A stretch of DNA of 21,267 bases, from positions 1 through 21,267 of the forward strand of contig CAJUAW010000040.1 of the NCBI GenBank assembly GCA_910584605.1. The letters are read 5' to 3'. This document shows, piece by piece, positions 8,080 through 14,449 of this stretch. The notes below the pieces were generated by a model. It searched no databases. It saw only the letters and a list, made by a program, of their open reading frames with translations, and had not been told where the DNA came from. The DNA is from an uncultured Oscillospiraceae bacterium (GTDB taxonomy: Bacteria; Bacillota_A; Clostridia; Oscillospirales; Oscillospiraceae). Position 1 is the stretch's first letter, and every line of letters starts with the position of its first letter. Both the position numbers and the translations under genes were made by a program.

Positions 8080-8298
8080 CTATGGGACAGGGTCATACTC
8101 AATGGACTTCTGCCGGTGGAAGGGGTGGCACTTCGCGATCCTGCGCAGAGCCAGCCAGCCTCCCTTCAGGGCGCCGTACTTCTCCACCGCCTCCAGCGCG
8201 TACTGGGAGCAGGTGGGGATGAACCGGCAGCAGGGGGGACGCAGGGGGGAAAGAGTCCGCTGGTAAAATCGGATCAACGCCAAAAGAACCTGTTTCAT
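8080..8298 (-). CDS. yidD: Membrane protein insertion efficiency factor YidD
   Basis: Small amphipathic membrane-associated protein that aids YidC-dependent insertion. The 72 residues show the family signature: RFYQRTLSPL, then PPCCRFIPTCSQYALEA, then the Gly/Trp/Leu segment before RIAKCHPFH, and a DPVP end. The usual HPGGxDPVP ending is changed to HRQKSIEYDPVP. The start ATG overlaps the rnpA stop as ATGA, implying translational coupling. It sits between rnpA and yidC, the standard place. Confidence 0.95.
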   Translation of the reverse strand: MKQVLLALIRFYQRTLSPLRPPCCRFIPTCSQYALEAVEKYGALKGGWLALRRIAKCHPFHRQKSIEYDPVP

Positions 8299-8651
8299 GG
8301 GAGCTTGTCCCCGCTTGGAAGGAGCAGGCCCAGCTTTTTCATCAGCTGGAAGAAGCTGCGCTCCAGCTCGGCATACCGGCCGAACATGACCCGGGTGCGG
8401 GCTACAATGACGATATCGTACCCGGCGGACACCATCCGCTCATGGGTGCGGTACAGCTCCCGGATCCGGCGGCGGGCGCGGTTGCGCTTCACCGCGTTGC
8501 CCAGCTTCACGCCGGTGGTGATGCCCAGCCGGCTCACCGGACGGCCCGTTCTCCGGCAGTAGATGACAAAGTAGGGGGAGACAGCGCTTTTGCCCTTGTG
8601 GTACAGCCGGCGAAACTCATGATTTTGTTTTAAGGGGATGGTATGCTCCAT
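8295..8651 (-). CDS. rnpA: Ribonuclease P protein component
   Basis: Protein subunit of RNase P, which matures tRNA 5' ends together with the RNA subunit (not encoded here). The 118 residues contain the diagnostic RNR motif GNAVKRNRARRRIRE at 51-65, preceded by RLGITTGVKL and the N-terminal LKQNHEFRRLYHKGK. The ATG at 8651 has GGAGG 5 bases upstream and gives the usual N-terminus; an in-frame ATG at 8669 would add six residues without a ribosome site. It lies 140 bases behind rpmH and overlaps yidD by 4 bases. Confidence 0.96.
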   Translation of the reverse strand: MEHTIPLKQNHEFRRLYHKGKSAVSPYFVIYCRRTGRPVSRLGITTGVKLGNAVKRNRARRRIRELYRTHERMVSAGYDIVIVARTRVMFGRYAELERSFFQLMKKLGLLLPSGDKLP

Positions 8652-8791
8652 GATTTCCTCCGTATGCACAGATAGGGCGGAGGAATTGCTCCCACGCCCC
8701 TGGTTTGTGCGCTATCTAAACTGTACGTCCCCGTTCCAGGTCTGATCCGCTTTACGACTGGGAAAGGGGCGGCCTGGCCGCCTCACCTTCC
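8652..8791 (-). other. rpmH-rnpA intergenic stretch
   Basis: There is no open frame of note in these 140 bases. GGCGGC and GCCGCC (8768-8782) can form a 6-bp hairpin with a 3-base loop just after the rpmH stop, followed on the minus strand by CCCCTTT. This may be a weak attenuator or RNA processing site that lets rpmH be expressed above rnpA, but it lacks a real U-run. The rnpA ribosome site is at the far end. Confidence 0.4.
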
Positions 8792-8926
8792 TCAGTGGGT
8801 CAGACGGGCGCGGCCCTTGGCGCGGCGGCGGGCCAGCACCTTGCGGCCATTGCGGGTGGCCATACGCTTGCGGAAGCCGTGCTCCTTGGAGCGCTGACGC
8901 TTTTTGGGCTGATAGGTACGAAGCAT
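8792..8926 (-). CDS. rpmH: Ribosomal protein bL34
   Basis: Forty-four residues, beginning MLRTYQPKKRQRSKEHGF and ending RAKGRARLTH, which is the complete bL34 sequence pattern, very rich in Arg and Lys. It is a protein of the large ribosomal subunit. The ATG at 8926 is preceded by GAGGAGGTG with a 5-base gap, a very strong ribosome site. It is the first gene of the leftward operon, 140 bases downstream of the predicted transcription start. Its location beside dnaA is one of the most conserved in bacteria. Confidence 0.98.
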   Translation of the reverse strand: MLRTYQPKKRQRSKEHGFRKRMATRNGRKVLARRRAKGRARLTH

Positions 8927-9066
8927 GGGGGACACCTCCTCAGTTTAGATTTTAAGCCGGCTCTCCCGGCCCAACAACAGTCCCGCTGGGACTGCGGTCT
9001 GCGTTCACAGCCGTCCTGACCGAACGGCGCAGCAGAGGGCGGACAGCGCCTCTGCAGAAAGATACG
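8927..9066 (-). promoter_or_regulatory. Structured 5' leader of the rpmH operon
   Basis: About 140 bases lie between the predicted transcription start and the rpmH ATG. Hairpins seen: CAGTCCC/GGGACTG (8978-8994, 7 bp, 3-base loop), GCCGG/CCGGC (8956-8970, 5-base loop) and CAGAGG/CCTCTG (9033-9054). None is followed by a U-run. The structures could stabilise the mRNA or regulate translation; no known riboswitch is recognised. Confidence 0.45.
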
Positions 9067-9072
9067 TCCAAC

Positions 9073-9102
9073 ATTATAGCGGATGAAAACCGATTCTGTC
9101 AA
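9073..9102 (-). promoter_or_regulatory. Sigma-A-type promoter of the rpmH-rnpA-yidC-jag operon
   Basis: On the minus strand a perfect TTGACA (9102-9097) is followed after 18 bases by a perfect TATAAT (9078-9073). Transcription should start near 9066, some 140 bases ahead of rpmH. It is the best promoter match in the window, as expected for a ribosomal protein gene. Confidence 0.9.
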
Positions 9103-9226
9103 CCATGATTTTCAGTTTTTATGATTTTATGGCTGGGTCCCGCCTCAAAGCTCCCACATTTTGTAGTTCCCCTCCTCTTCGCACACAAGGCCAGCCCCAT
9201 TCAGGCCATACATTTAAAATAAAAAA

Positions 9227-9235
9227 TGTGGAAAA
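9227..9235 (+). promoter_or_regulatory. DnaA box upstream of the dnaA promoter
   Basis: TGTGGAAAA is the reverse complement of TTTTCCACA, one mismatch from the TTATCCACA DnaA-box consensus. It lies just upstream of the -35 element of the dnaA promoter, in an A/T-rich stretch, and is identical to the boxes at 9274 and 10733. It is probably part of DnaA autoregulation or of an upstream box cluster of oriC. Confidence 0.7.
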
Positions 9236-9238
9236 ACC

Positions 9239-9267
9239 TTGCTGTCCCGTCTGTTTTTTGGTATAAT
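9239..9267 (+). promoter_or_regulatory. dnaA promoter
   Basis: TTGCTG (9239-9244) and a perfect TATAAT (9262-9267) are separated by exactly 17 bases. A start near 9274 would place a DnaA box and a palindrome at the beginning of the transcript, giving an 80-base leader before dnaA. A DnaA box on each side suggests autorepression. Confidence 0.82.
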
Positions 9268-9273
9268 GTAGGG

Positions 9274-9293
9274 TGTGGAAAATCACGTGATTT
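9274..9293 (+). promoter_or_regulatory. DnaA box overlapping a 14-bp perfect palindrome at the dnaA transcription start
   Basis: TGTGGAAAA (9274-9282) runs into AAATCACGTGATTT (9280-9293), a perfect 14-base palindrome. Its position 7-26 bases after the -10 element is where a repressor would block initiation. The central TCACGTGA equals the core of a parS site, but the flanks do not fit parS. It may be an operator for an unknown dimeric regulator. Confidence 0.6.
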
Positions 9294-9352
9294 CGTGCCT
9301 TCTCCGCCCAGAGCGGGGAGGGCGCTTTGAATGAATAAAAAGGAGGAGCGCC

Positions 9353-10666
9353 ATGAATCCCGCCGCGGAAGTTTGGGAAAAAGTTAAGACCCTCATGTCG
9401 GCGGAGATGACCGCCACCACGCTGAACACCTGGTTCGACGACGCCGAGGCCCTGGCTCTGGAGGAGAGCCGTCTGGTCTTATACAGTCCCACCAAATTCA
9501 AGCAGGAGATCATCACCGCCCGCTATCTTCCCCCCATCCAGAACGCCCTCCATGAGCTGTTTTCCGCCGACTTTCAGGTCACGGTGCTCAGCGAGGGGGA
9601 ACGGAACAAGCTGGAGAAGCCCAGAACGGGCGGCTTCCTCCCCGGAACGGAGGAGTACACCTTTGACCGGTTCGTGGTGGGCTCCTCCAACAAATTCGCC
9701 CACGCCGCTGCCCGGAAGGTGGCGGAAAATCCGGGGCTGAGCTATAACCCCCTGTTCATCTACGGCGAGTCCGGCCTGGGTAAGACCCATCTGCTCTACG
9801 CCATCGCCCACACCATCCACACCGAGCACCCGGACTACCGGATCATCTACATCAAGGGGGACTCCTTCACCAACGAGCTGATCGCCGCCATCCGGGAGGG
9901 CCGGAACCAGGAGTTTCGGGAAAAATACCGGGGAGCGGACGTCTTCCTTATGGACGACGTGCAGTTCATCGCCGGACGGGACTCCACCCAGGAGGAGATG
10001 TTCCACACCTTCAATACCCTGTACGAGCTGAAAAAGCAGATCGTTTTCACCTCCGACCGGCCGCCCAAGGAGATGCTTCGGCTGGAAGACCGGCTGAAAA
10101 CCCGCTTTGAATGGGGACTCCTGGCGGATATCGTCCCTCCGGACTACGAGACCAGAACGGCCATCATCAAAAACAAGGCCATCCGCATGGGGATGGAGCT
10201 GCCCGACTACATCATCCAGCTCATCGCTGAGAACATCACCGCCAATGTGCGGCAGATTGAGGGAACCGTCAACAAGATTATGGCCTACCAGGACCTGAAC
10301 GGGGACGCGGTGGATAAAAACACCGTCATCCGAGCGGTAAAGGATATTTTTAAGGAGAAATCCGACATCCTCCCCACCGCCGATGTGATCATCGAGGAGG
10401 TCTGCAAGTTCTACAACCTGGAGCCCTCCATCCTTCGGGGCCAGAGCCGCTCCAAGGACATCTCCCTTGCGCGGCAGATCGCCATGTACCAGATCCGCCG
10501 CATGACCAACCTCTCCCTGAAGGAGATCGGCAAAGAGTTCGGCAACCGGGACCACAGCACCGCCCTCAACGCCATCAACCGCATTGAGGACCTGGTCAAA
10601 AACGACCCGGAAAAGGCGGAGATCATCAAGGATATCACCACCAACATCAACAGCCGGTACGAGTAG
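9353..10666 (+). CDS. dnaA: Chromosomal replication initiator DnaA
   Basis: AAA+ initiator that binds DnaA boxes, opens the origin DNA and helps load the helicase. The 437 residues show the N-terminal interaction domain (about 1-75, with TTLNTWFDDAEAL), a short linker, Walker A GESGLGKT at 138-145, Walker B VFLMDDVQF with Asp201-Asp202, a sensor region with FTSDRPP, and the DNA-binding domain IV. The DnaA signature includes QIAMYQIRRMTNLSLKEIG and GNRDHSTALNAI, with Ser in place of the common DHTTV. The ATG at 9353 has AAGGAGGAG about 5 bases upstream. It lies downstream of its own promoter with flanking DnaA boxes, and the main box cluster follows the stop. It is slightly shorter than the Bacillus protein (446), mostly in the linker. 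Confidence 0.98.
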   Translation: MNPAAEVWEKVKTLMSAEMTATTLNTWFDDAEALALEESRLVLYSPTKFKQEIITARYLPPIQNALHELFSADFQVTVLSEGERNKLEKPRTGGFLPGTEEYTFDRFVVGSSNKFAHAAARKVAENPGLSYNPLFIYGESGLGKTHLLYAIAHTIHTEHPDYRIIYIKGDSFTNELIAAIREGRNQEFREKYRGADVFLMDDVQFIAGRDSTQEEMFHTFNTLYELKKQIVFTSDRPPKEMLRLEDRLKTRFEWGLLADIVPPDYETRTAIIKNKAIRMGMELPDYIIQLIAENITANVRQIEGTVNKIMAYQDLNGDAVDKNTVIRAVKDIFKEKSDILPTADVIIEEVCKFYNLEPSILRGQSRSKDISLARQIAMYQIRRMTNLSLKEIGKEFGNRDHSTALNAINRIEDLVKNDPEKAEIIKDITTNINSRYE

Positions 10667-10902
10667 AGCCGCCCCGGTTTTCCACCGTTCTTTGTGGAAT
10701 GTGAGTGGAGAACAGTGGAAAAACAGCGGACCTGTGGAAAACCCCTCCCCGTTCTCCACACCCCCTGTTGAGGCGCTTTCCTTACAGCCTCAAGGCATTC
10801 GGGACTCTTTCCACAAATTTTTCGCCTGCTGTCTACTATTACGAACTATAAATCCTCTCCTTCTATTCCGGAAGAGAGAAAACGAAATCGGAGGGACCGT
10901 TT
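10667..10902 (+). other. Putative oriC: DnaA-box cluster between dnaA and dnaN
   Basis: The 236-base gap has no gene. Box-like 9-mers in order: TTTTCCACC (10678), TGTGGAATG (10693), AGTGGAAAA (10714), TGTGGAAAA (10733, identical to the two upstream of dnaA), TTCTCCACA (10752) and CTTTCCACA (10807). An inverted repeat TTGAGGC/GCCTCAA (10768-10793) lies between boxes. The last box is followed by A/T-rich DNA and a DnaA-trio-like element. This matches the bipartite Firmicute origin flanking dnaA. Confidence 0.8.
10807..10853 (+). promoter_or_regulatory. DnaA-trio-like origin unwinding element
   Basis: After the DnaA-box-like CTTTCCACA (10807-10815) and a 17-base spacer comes CTACTATTA (10833-10841). 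Its complementary strand reads 3'-GAT-GAT-AAT, the consensus of the DnaA-trio repeats described in the Bacillus basal unwinding system. A further CTA at 10846 and A/T-rich bases follow. It ends about 50 bases before dnaN. Confidence 0.72.
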
Positions 10903-12009
10903 ATGAAATTCTCCTGTGAAAAGGCACTTCTGTCCAGCGCCATATCTACCACCTCCCGCGCGGTGGCTGCCAAGAGCTCCATCCCCGCCATGGAGGGCAT
11001 CCTGATCGAAGCCGGCGAGACCCTGCGCCTCACCGGCTACAACCTGGAGACCGGCATCCAGGCCAGCGTTCCCGCAGAGGTTACGGAGCCCGGCTCCCTG
11101 GTGCTGTCCGCCCGGCTGTTTGGCGAGATCATTCGCAAAATGCCGGACGACGTGGTGGTCGTTACCTCCCAGAACTACACCGTCAATATCACATGCGGCC
11201 TGGCCAAGTACGACATCCTGGGCACCGACCCGGAGGAGTTCCCCGAGCTGCCCTCGGTGGACCAGCAGAACGCACTGACTGTTGCCCAGCCCGTCCTGCG
11301 GTCCATGATCAGCCAGACGCTGTTTGCCGTCAGCGACAACGAGAGCCGTCCGGTCCATACCGGTTCCCTCTTTGAGGTGGAAGGGAACGGGCTGACCATT
11401 GTATCCGTGGACGGCTACCGCCTGGCCCTGCGCCACGAGGAGCTGGAGGAGAAAAAGGGTGCGGACACCTTCTCCTTTGTCGTCCCCGGATCCGCCCTCA
11501 GCGAGGTGGAAAAGATCTGCTCCGGGGAGGACGCAGTCACCATCATCCAGGGAGAGCGGCATATCCTGTTCCAGACGGGCGACACCGTACTGGTCTGCCG
11601 CCGGCTGGAGGGGGACTTTTTGGCCTACCGCAACGCCATCCCCCGGAACAACCCCATCAAAATCGAGGTGGACGCCCGCACCCTGCTGTCCTCCATCGAC
11701 CGCGTGTCCCTGATCATCAGTGAGAAGCTGAAGTCCCCCCTGCGCTGCATGTTCGGGGACGGAGCGGTGGACATCACCACCAAAACCGCCATTGGAGAGG
11801 CCGCCGACCGGTGCCCCACCGGCGGAGACGGCGGCGGGCTGGAGATCGGCTTCAACAACAAGTACCTGATGGACGCCCTGAAGGCCGCCCCCGCCGGCAG
11901 GCTGCGTATGGAATTTACCTCCGGAGTGGCCCCCTGCGTCATCCTGCCCGCCGAGGGAGAGGAAAACTTTGTCTATATGGTTCTGCCCGTGCGGCTGAAG
12001 GCCAGCTGA
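10903..12009 (+). CDS. dnaN: DNA polymerase III beta sliding clamp
   Basis: Ring-shaped processivity clamp for the replicase, loaded by the complex that includes HolB. The 368 residues are of normal length. Typical segments: MKFSCEKALLSSAISTTSRAV at the N-terminus (given here in part), SSIPAMEGILIEA, the central SVDGYRLALR and the ending FVYMVLPVRLKAS, which contributes to the hydrophobic cleft for clamp-binding peptides. The ATG at 10903 has GGAGG 8 bases upstream. It probably shares transcription with dnaA, although a promoter in the origin gap cannot be excluded. It is followed after 12 bases by the SUKH-like gene instead of the usual yaaA. A possible parS site covers that junction. Confidence 0.98.
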   Translation: MKFSCEKALLSSAISTTSRAVAAKSSIPAMEGILIEAGETLRLTGYNLETGIQASVPAEVTEPGSLVLSARLFGEIIRKMPDDVVVVTSQNYTVNITCGLAKYDILGTDPEEFPELPSVDQQNALTVAQPVLRSMISQTLFAVSDNESRPVHTGSLFEVEGNGLTIVSVDGYRLALRHEELEEKKGADTFSFVVPGSALSEVEKICSGEDAVTIIQGERHILFQTGDTVLVCRRLEGDFLAYRNAIPRNNPIKIEVDARTLLSSIDRVSLIISEKLKSPLRCMFGDGAVDITTKTAIGEAADRCPTGGDGGGLEIGFNNKYLMDALKAAPAGRLRMEFTSGVAPCVILPAEGEENFVYMVLPVRLKAS

Positions 12010-12013
12010 CGGA

Positions 12014-12029
12014 GGTTTCACGTGGAACA
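12014..12029. promoter_or_regulatory. Candidate parS (ParB/Spo0J binding) site
   Basis: GGTTTCACGTGGAACA matches the parS consensus TGTTTCACGTGAAACA at 14 of 16 positions. It matches 15 of 16 if the known C/T-G/A variation at positions 5 and 12 is allowed. The CACGTG core is intact and the flanks form a near-palindrome. It lies 2.7 kb from the dnaA start, where parS sites cluster in Firmicutes. It covers part of the ribosome site and the GTG start of the next gene. ParA and ParB genes are outside the window. Confidence 0.75.
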
Positions 12030-12771
12030 GCAAAAACAGACTCCCAACTGGATGAAGTATCCCTCCCTGCTTCAACTTTACCAGCAGGTCCGGGAGGCGG
12101 AAGTGGAATTGGAACCCGACCCGGAATTTTTGAAGGACCCGAAGCTGGGCCGGTATGAGGAATATCAGCTGAAAGACCTGGAGATTCCCCAGAATATCAA
12201 GAATTTTCTCATGGAGGTGGGCCTGCCGGACCAATTTTTAGACTTCCGCAGTCCGGAAGAGGAAACAGAGTACAAAAAGGACGTTTATGCAGGAGTCATA
12301 TTCTGGGTCAGCTGTTTGAGGATTGAAACAGTCAAACGGAAACAGTATCTGGTGATTGGGGAGTCCCGCGGTTTGAGCCGCACCTGCACCACGACCAACT
12401 TTGGCAAGCCGGACCAAACCGACAAGTGGAACAAGCTGGAGGAATTGGTGCCGGTGATTGTGGAACTGAAAACCGGAAGCGTCTGGAGATGGATGCACTA
12501 CTCGGATGAGGATATGCTTACGTTTGTAAACAGTAGCCTGGAACAGTATCTGCTGTCTATGGCCTACTGGCAGGCGTTTTACCTGGAGTTTGCGGCAAAG
12601 GTGACCAATTATCTGAAACGAAACCCCGAGAAAACAGAATTGGACTACATTTTCAGAAATGACAAGCGGCTTTACCGTTCGTTCCGCAGCTGCCTCATGG
12701 CATTGGACCCGGCTGCACTGAGAAAGAGAATGACCTATTGGAAGTTTATGTGCGATTTGTCTTTGTACTAA
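12022..12771 (+). CDS. SUKH-family (SUKH-4-like) immunity protein candidate
   Basis: A 249-residue cytoplasmic protein without signal peptide or membrane helices. SUKH features in order: IPQNIKNFLMEVGLPDQF (55-72), the family's N-terminal helix ending in GLP; QYLVIGES (108-115); ELKTGSVWRW (148-157), the strand pair with Gly-x-Val; and FVNSSLEQYLLSMAYW (168-183), the Asn-Ser-Ser-Leu helix typical of SUKH-4. SUKH proteins neutralise secreted or contact-dependent polymorphic toxins. The start is GTG at 12022 with GGAGG 6 bases upstream, inside a candidate parS site; no better start exists. Hand counts of three 60-base lines give 38-52% GC against 70% in a nearby dnaN line, suggesting transfer. 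No toxin gene is near. It sits between dnaN and yaaA, which are normally adjacent. The fold is fairly sure; the function is inferred. Confidence 0.72.
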   Translation: MEQQKQTPNWMKYPSLLQLYQQVREAEVELEPDPEFLKDPKLGRYEEYQLKDLEIPQNIKNFLMEVGLPDQFLDFRSPEEETEYKKDVYAGVIFWVSCLRIETVKRKQYLVIGESRGLSRTCTTTNFGKPDQTDKWNKLEELVPVIVELKTGSVWRWMHYSDEDMLTFVNSSLEQYLLSMAYWQAFYLEFAAKVTNYLKRNPEKTELDYIFRNDKRLYRSFRSCLMALDPAALRKRMTYWKFMCDLSLY

Positions 12772-12790
12772 GGAAGGTAATTATTACTAT

Positions 12791-13012
12791 ATGGAATCAC
12801 ATGAGATCAAGATACACACCGAATATATCAAACTTCAGGACCTGCTGAAGTTTGCCGGGGCGGTGGAGACGGGCGGAGACGCCAAGCTTATCATCCAGGA
12901 GGGCCGGGTATCGGTTAACGGGGAGCCCTGCGCCATGCGGGGGAAGAAGCTGCGTCCTGGGGACAGAGCGGTGATCGACGGCGAGACGGAGCTTGTGGTC
13001 ACATGCTTGTAA
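12791..13012 (+). CDS. yaaA: S4-domain RNA-binding protein YaaA (RlbA-like)
   Basis: A 73-residue S4 RNA-binding protein of the origin operon. It has IKLQDLLKFAGAVETGGDAK, then the core IQEGRVSVNGEPCAMRGKKL and a closing strand GDRAVIDGETELVV. Homologues lie between dnaN and recF in most Firmicutes; a ribosome-related role has been proposed. The ATG at 12791 is 13 bases from AGGAAGG, a long gap, and the intervening bases are A/T-rich. The AGGAAGG overlaps the end of the SUKH-like gene, so the insertion may have placed this spacing. Its 3' end overlaps recF by 10 bases, implying coupling. Confidence 0.93.
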   Translation: MESHEIKIHTEYIKLQDLLKFAGAVETGGDAKLIIQEGRVSVNGEPCAMRGKKLRPGDRAVIDGETELVVTCL

Positions 13013-14106
13013 AAAGGCTGGAGCTGGACTTTTTCCGCAACTACCCCCATCTGGAGGCGGAGTTCGACCCCCGGGTGAACCTGATCTACGGCGACAACGC
13101 CCAGGGCAAGACCAACCTGCTGGAGGCGGTGGCCTATCTGTCCGCCGCCCGGTCCCACCGGGCCCGGTACGACCGGGAGATGATTATGCTGGACGTGGAT
13201 TCCGCCTTCATCAAGGGAGAGGTGTTCAGCCGGGACCGGGATTTTTCCCTGGAAGCCAAGCTGTTCCGGGGCCGGGGGCGGCAGCTGTACTCCAACGGAG
13301 TCAAGCTGAAGACCGCCGGGGAGCTGGCCGGGATCCTGAACACAGTGTTGTTCTGCCCGGAGGACCTGTCCCTGATCAAGGCAGGGGCGGCGGAGCGGCG
13401 GAAATTCCTGGACGGGGCCATCTGCCAGCTGCGGCCCCGGTACGCCCAGGCCCTGGGGGAGTACAACCGGCTCTATGACCACAAGACCCGCATCCTCCGG
13501 GACTGGCCGGACAACCCCTCCATGCTCCAGACCCTGGACGACTTCAATCTCCGCATGGCTCAGACCGGGGCCATTGTGATCCACTACCGGGCCCACTTTA
13601 TCAAGCGGCTACGGGAGCACGCACCCGCCATCCATGCCGACTTCTCCGGGGGCCGGGAGGGGTTGGAGCTGGGCTATGAGACAGTGTCCACGATCACCGA
13701 TCCCCAGCGTCCGCCCAAGGACCTGCTTCCCCAGCTGCTGGACCATCAGGAGAGCCACCGTCAGGCGGAGATCGATTCCAGACAGTGCCTCTCCGGGCCC
13801 CACAAGGATGATCTGGCGGTTGTCGTCGGGGGACAGTCCGCAAAAACTTATGCCTCCCAGGGCCAGACCCGTACGGCGGCCCTCTCCCTGAAGCTGGCCC
13901 AGCGGGAGATTTGCCAGGAGGAGACCGGCGAATGGCCCGTCCTCCTGCTGGACGACGTGCTCTCCGAGCTGGACGCCAAGCGGCAGTCCTTCGTCCTCAA
14001 CCGTATTCGGGGGGGACAGGTATTCATCACCTGCTGCGAGGAGGAGAAGCTGGAGGGCCTGGAGGGCGGAAAAGCCTTTCATATCCGGGAAGGAAAGCTG
14101 GTGTAG
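13003..14106 (+). CDS. recF: DNA replication and repair protein RecF
   Basis: SMC-like ATPase that with RecO and RecR loads RecA at gaps in single-stranded DNA. The 367 residues carry Walker A GDNAQGKTN at 30-38, the ABC signature ASQGQTRT with SQGQ at 285-288, and Walker B VLLLDDVLSELD with Asp317-Asp318. The N-terminus MLVKRLELDFFRNYPHLEAEF is shown here in part and is typical. The ATG at 13003 lies within the end of yaaA and no strong ribosome site is needed given the overlap. The remB gene follows after 4 bases. Confidence 0.97.
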   Translation: MLVKRLELDFFRNYPHLEAEFDPRVNLIYGDNAQGKTNLLEAVAYLSAARSHRARYDREMIMLDVDSAFIKGEVFSRDRDFSLEAKLFRGRGRQLYSNGVKLKTAGELAGILNTVLFCPEDLSLIKAGAAERRKFLDGAICQLRPRYAQALGEYNRLYDHKTRILRDWPDNPSMLQTLDDFNLRMAQTGAIVIHYRAHFIKRLREHAPAIHADFSGGREGLELGYETVSTITDPQRPPKDLLPQLLDHQESHRQAEIDSRQCLSGPHKDDLAVVVGGQSAKTYASQGQTRTAALSLKLAQREICQEETGEWPVLLLDDVLSELDAKRQSFVLNRIRGGQVFITCCEEEKLEGLEGGKAFHIREGKLV

Positions 14107-14110
14107 AAAA

Positions 14111-14374
14111 ATGTACCTGCATTTAGGCCAGTCCTTTATGCTCCCCGACCGGGATATTTTGGGCGTCTTCGACCTGGATAACGCCAGCTGGGCCTATAAG
14201 ACGCGAGAATTTCTGGAGCGTGCGGAGGCGGAAGGCCGGACCATCTGGCTTACCGGCGACCTCCCCCGGTCCTTCATCCTGGCGGACAGCCGGTGGGGAG
14301 AGCCGGTGGTCTATATGTCCCCCCTCTCCTCCGCCACCCTGGCAAGCAGGGCGGAACGGGGCGGCTTAGAGTAG
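14111..14374 (+). CDS. remB: RemB-like extracellular matrix regulator (DUF370)
   Basis: An 87-residue DUF370 protein, the family of the biofilm matrix regulators RemA and RemB. It begins MYLHLGQSFMLPDRDILGVF, where the family has LHLGQ, and ends with VVYMSPLSSATLASR, where the family has SPISSxTLxxR. Bacillus has remB (yaaB) in the same recF-gyrB gap. The ATG at 14111 follows the recF stop by 4 bases without a clear ribosome site, so re-initiation is likely. The tail after residue 80 is short. Confidence 0.9.
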   Translation: MYLHLGQSFMLPDRDILGVFDLDNASWAYKTREFLERAEAEGRTIWLTGDLPRSFILADSRWGEPVVYMSPLSSATLASRAERGGLE

Positions 14375-14380
14375 AAACAA

Positions 14381-14430
14381 GCGACGAAAAGCGTAGCAAA
14401 TACCACCTTCCTTTGCGAAGGGAGGCTTTA
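14381..14430. repeat. Short inverted-repeat element, possible remnant of a dispersed intergenic repeat
   Basis: The remB-PH gap holds CCTTCCTT (14406-14413) facing AAGGGAGG (14418-14425), an 8-bp hairpin with one G-T pair and a TGCG loop. It is flanked by ACCA and GCTTTAGG. The pattern of a CCTCCCTT/AAGGGAGG hairpin beside a GGTGG block is one I recall as common between genes of gut Clostridia, but it occurs only once here. Adjoining bases GCGACGAAAAGCGTAGC (14381-14397) are also weakly self-complementary. Confidence 0.4.
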
Positions 14431-14449
14431 GGAACAAGGAGGTTGCAAT

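Noticed and set aside
9479..12234. Two long minus-strand frames opposite dnaA and dnaN
   Set aside because: Same codon-bias effect; no ribosome site, no recognisable domains, and they oppose highly conserved genes.
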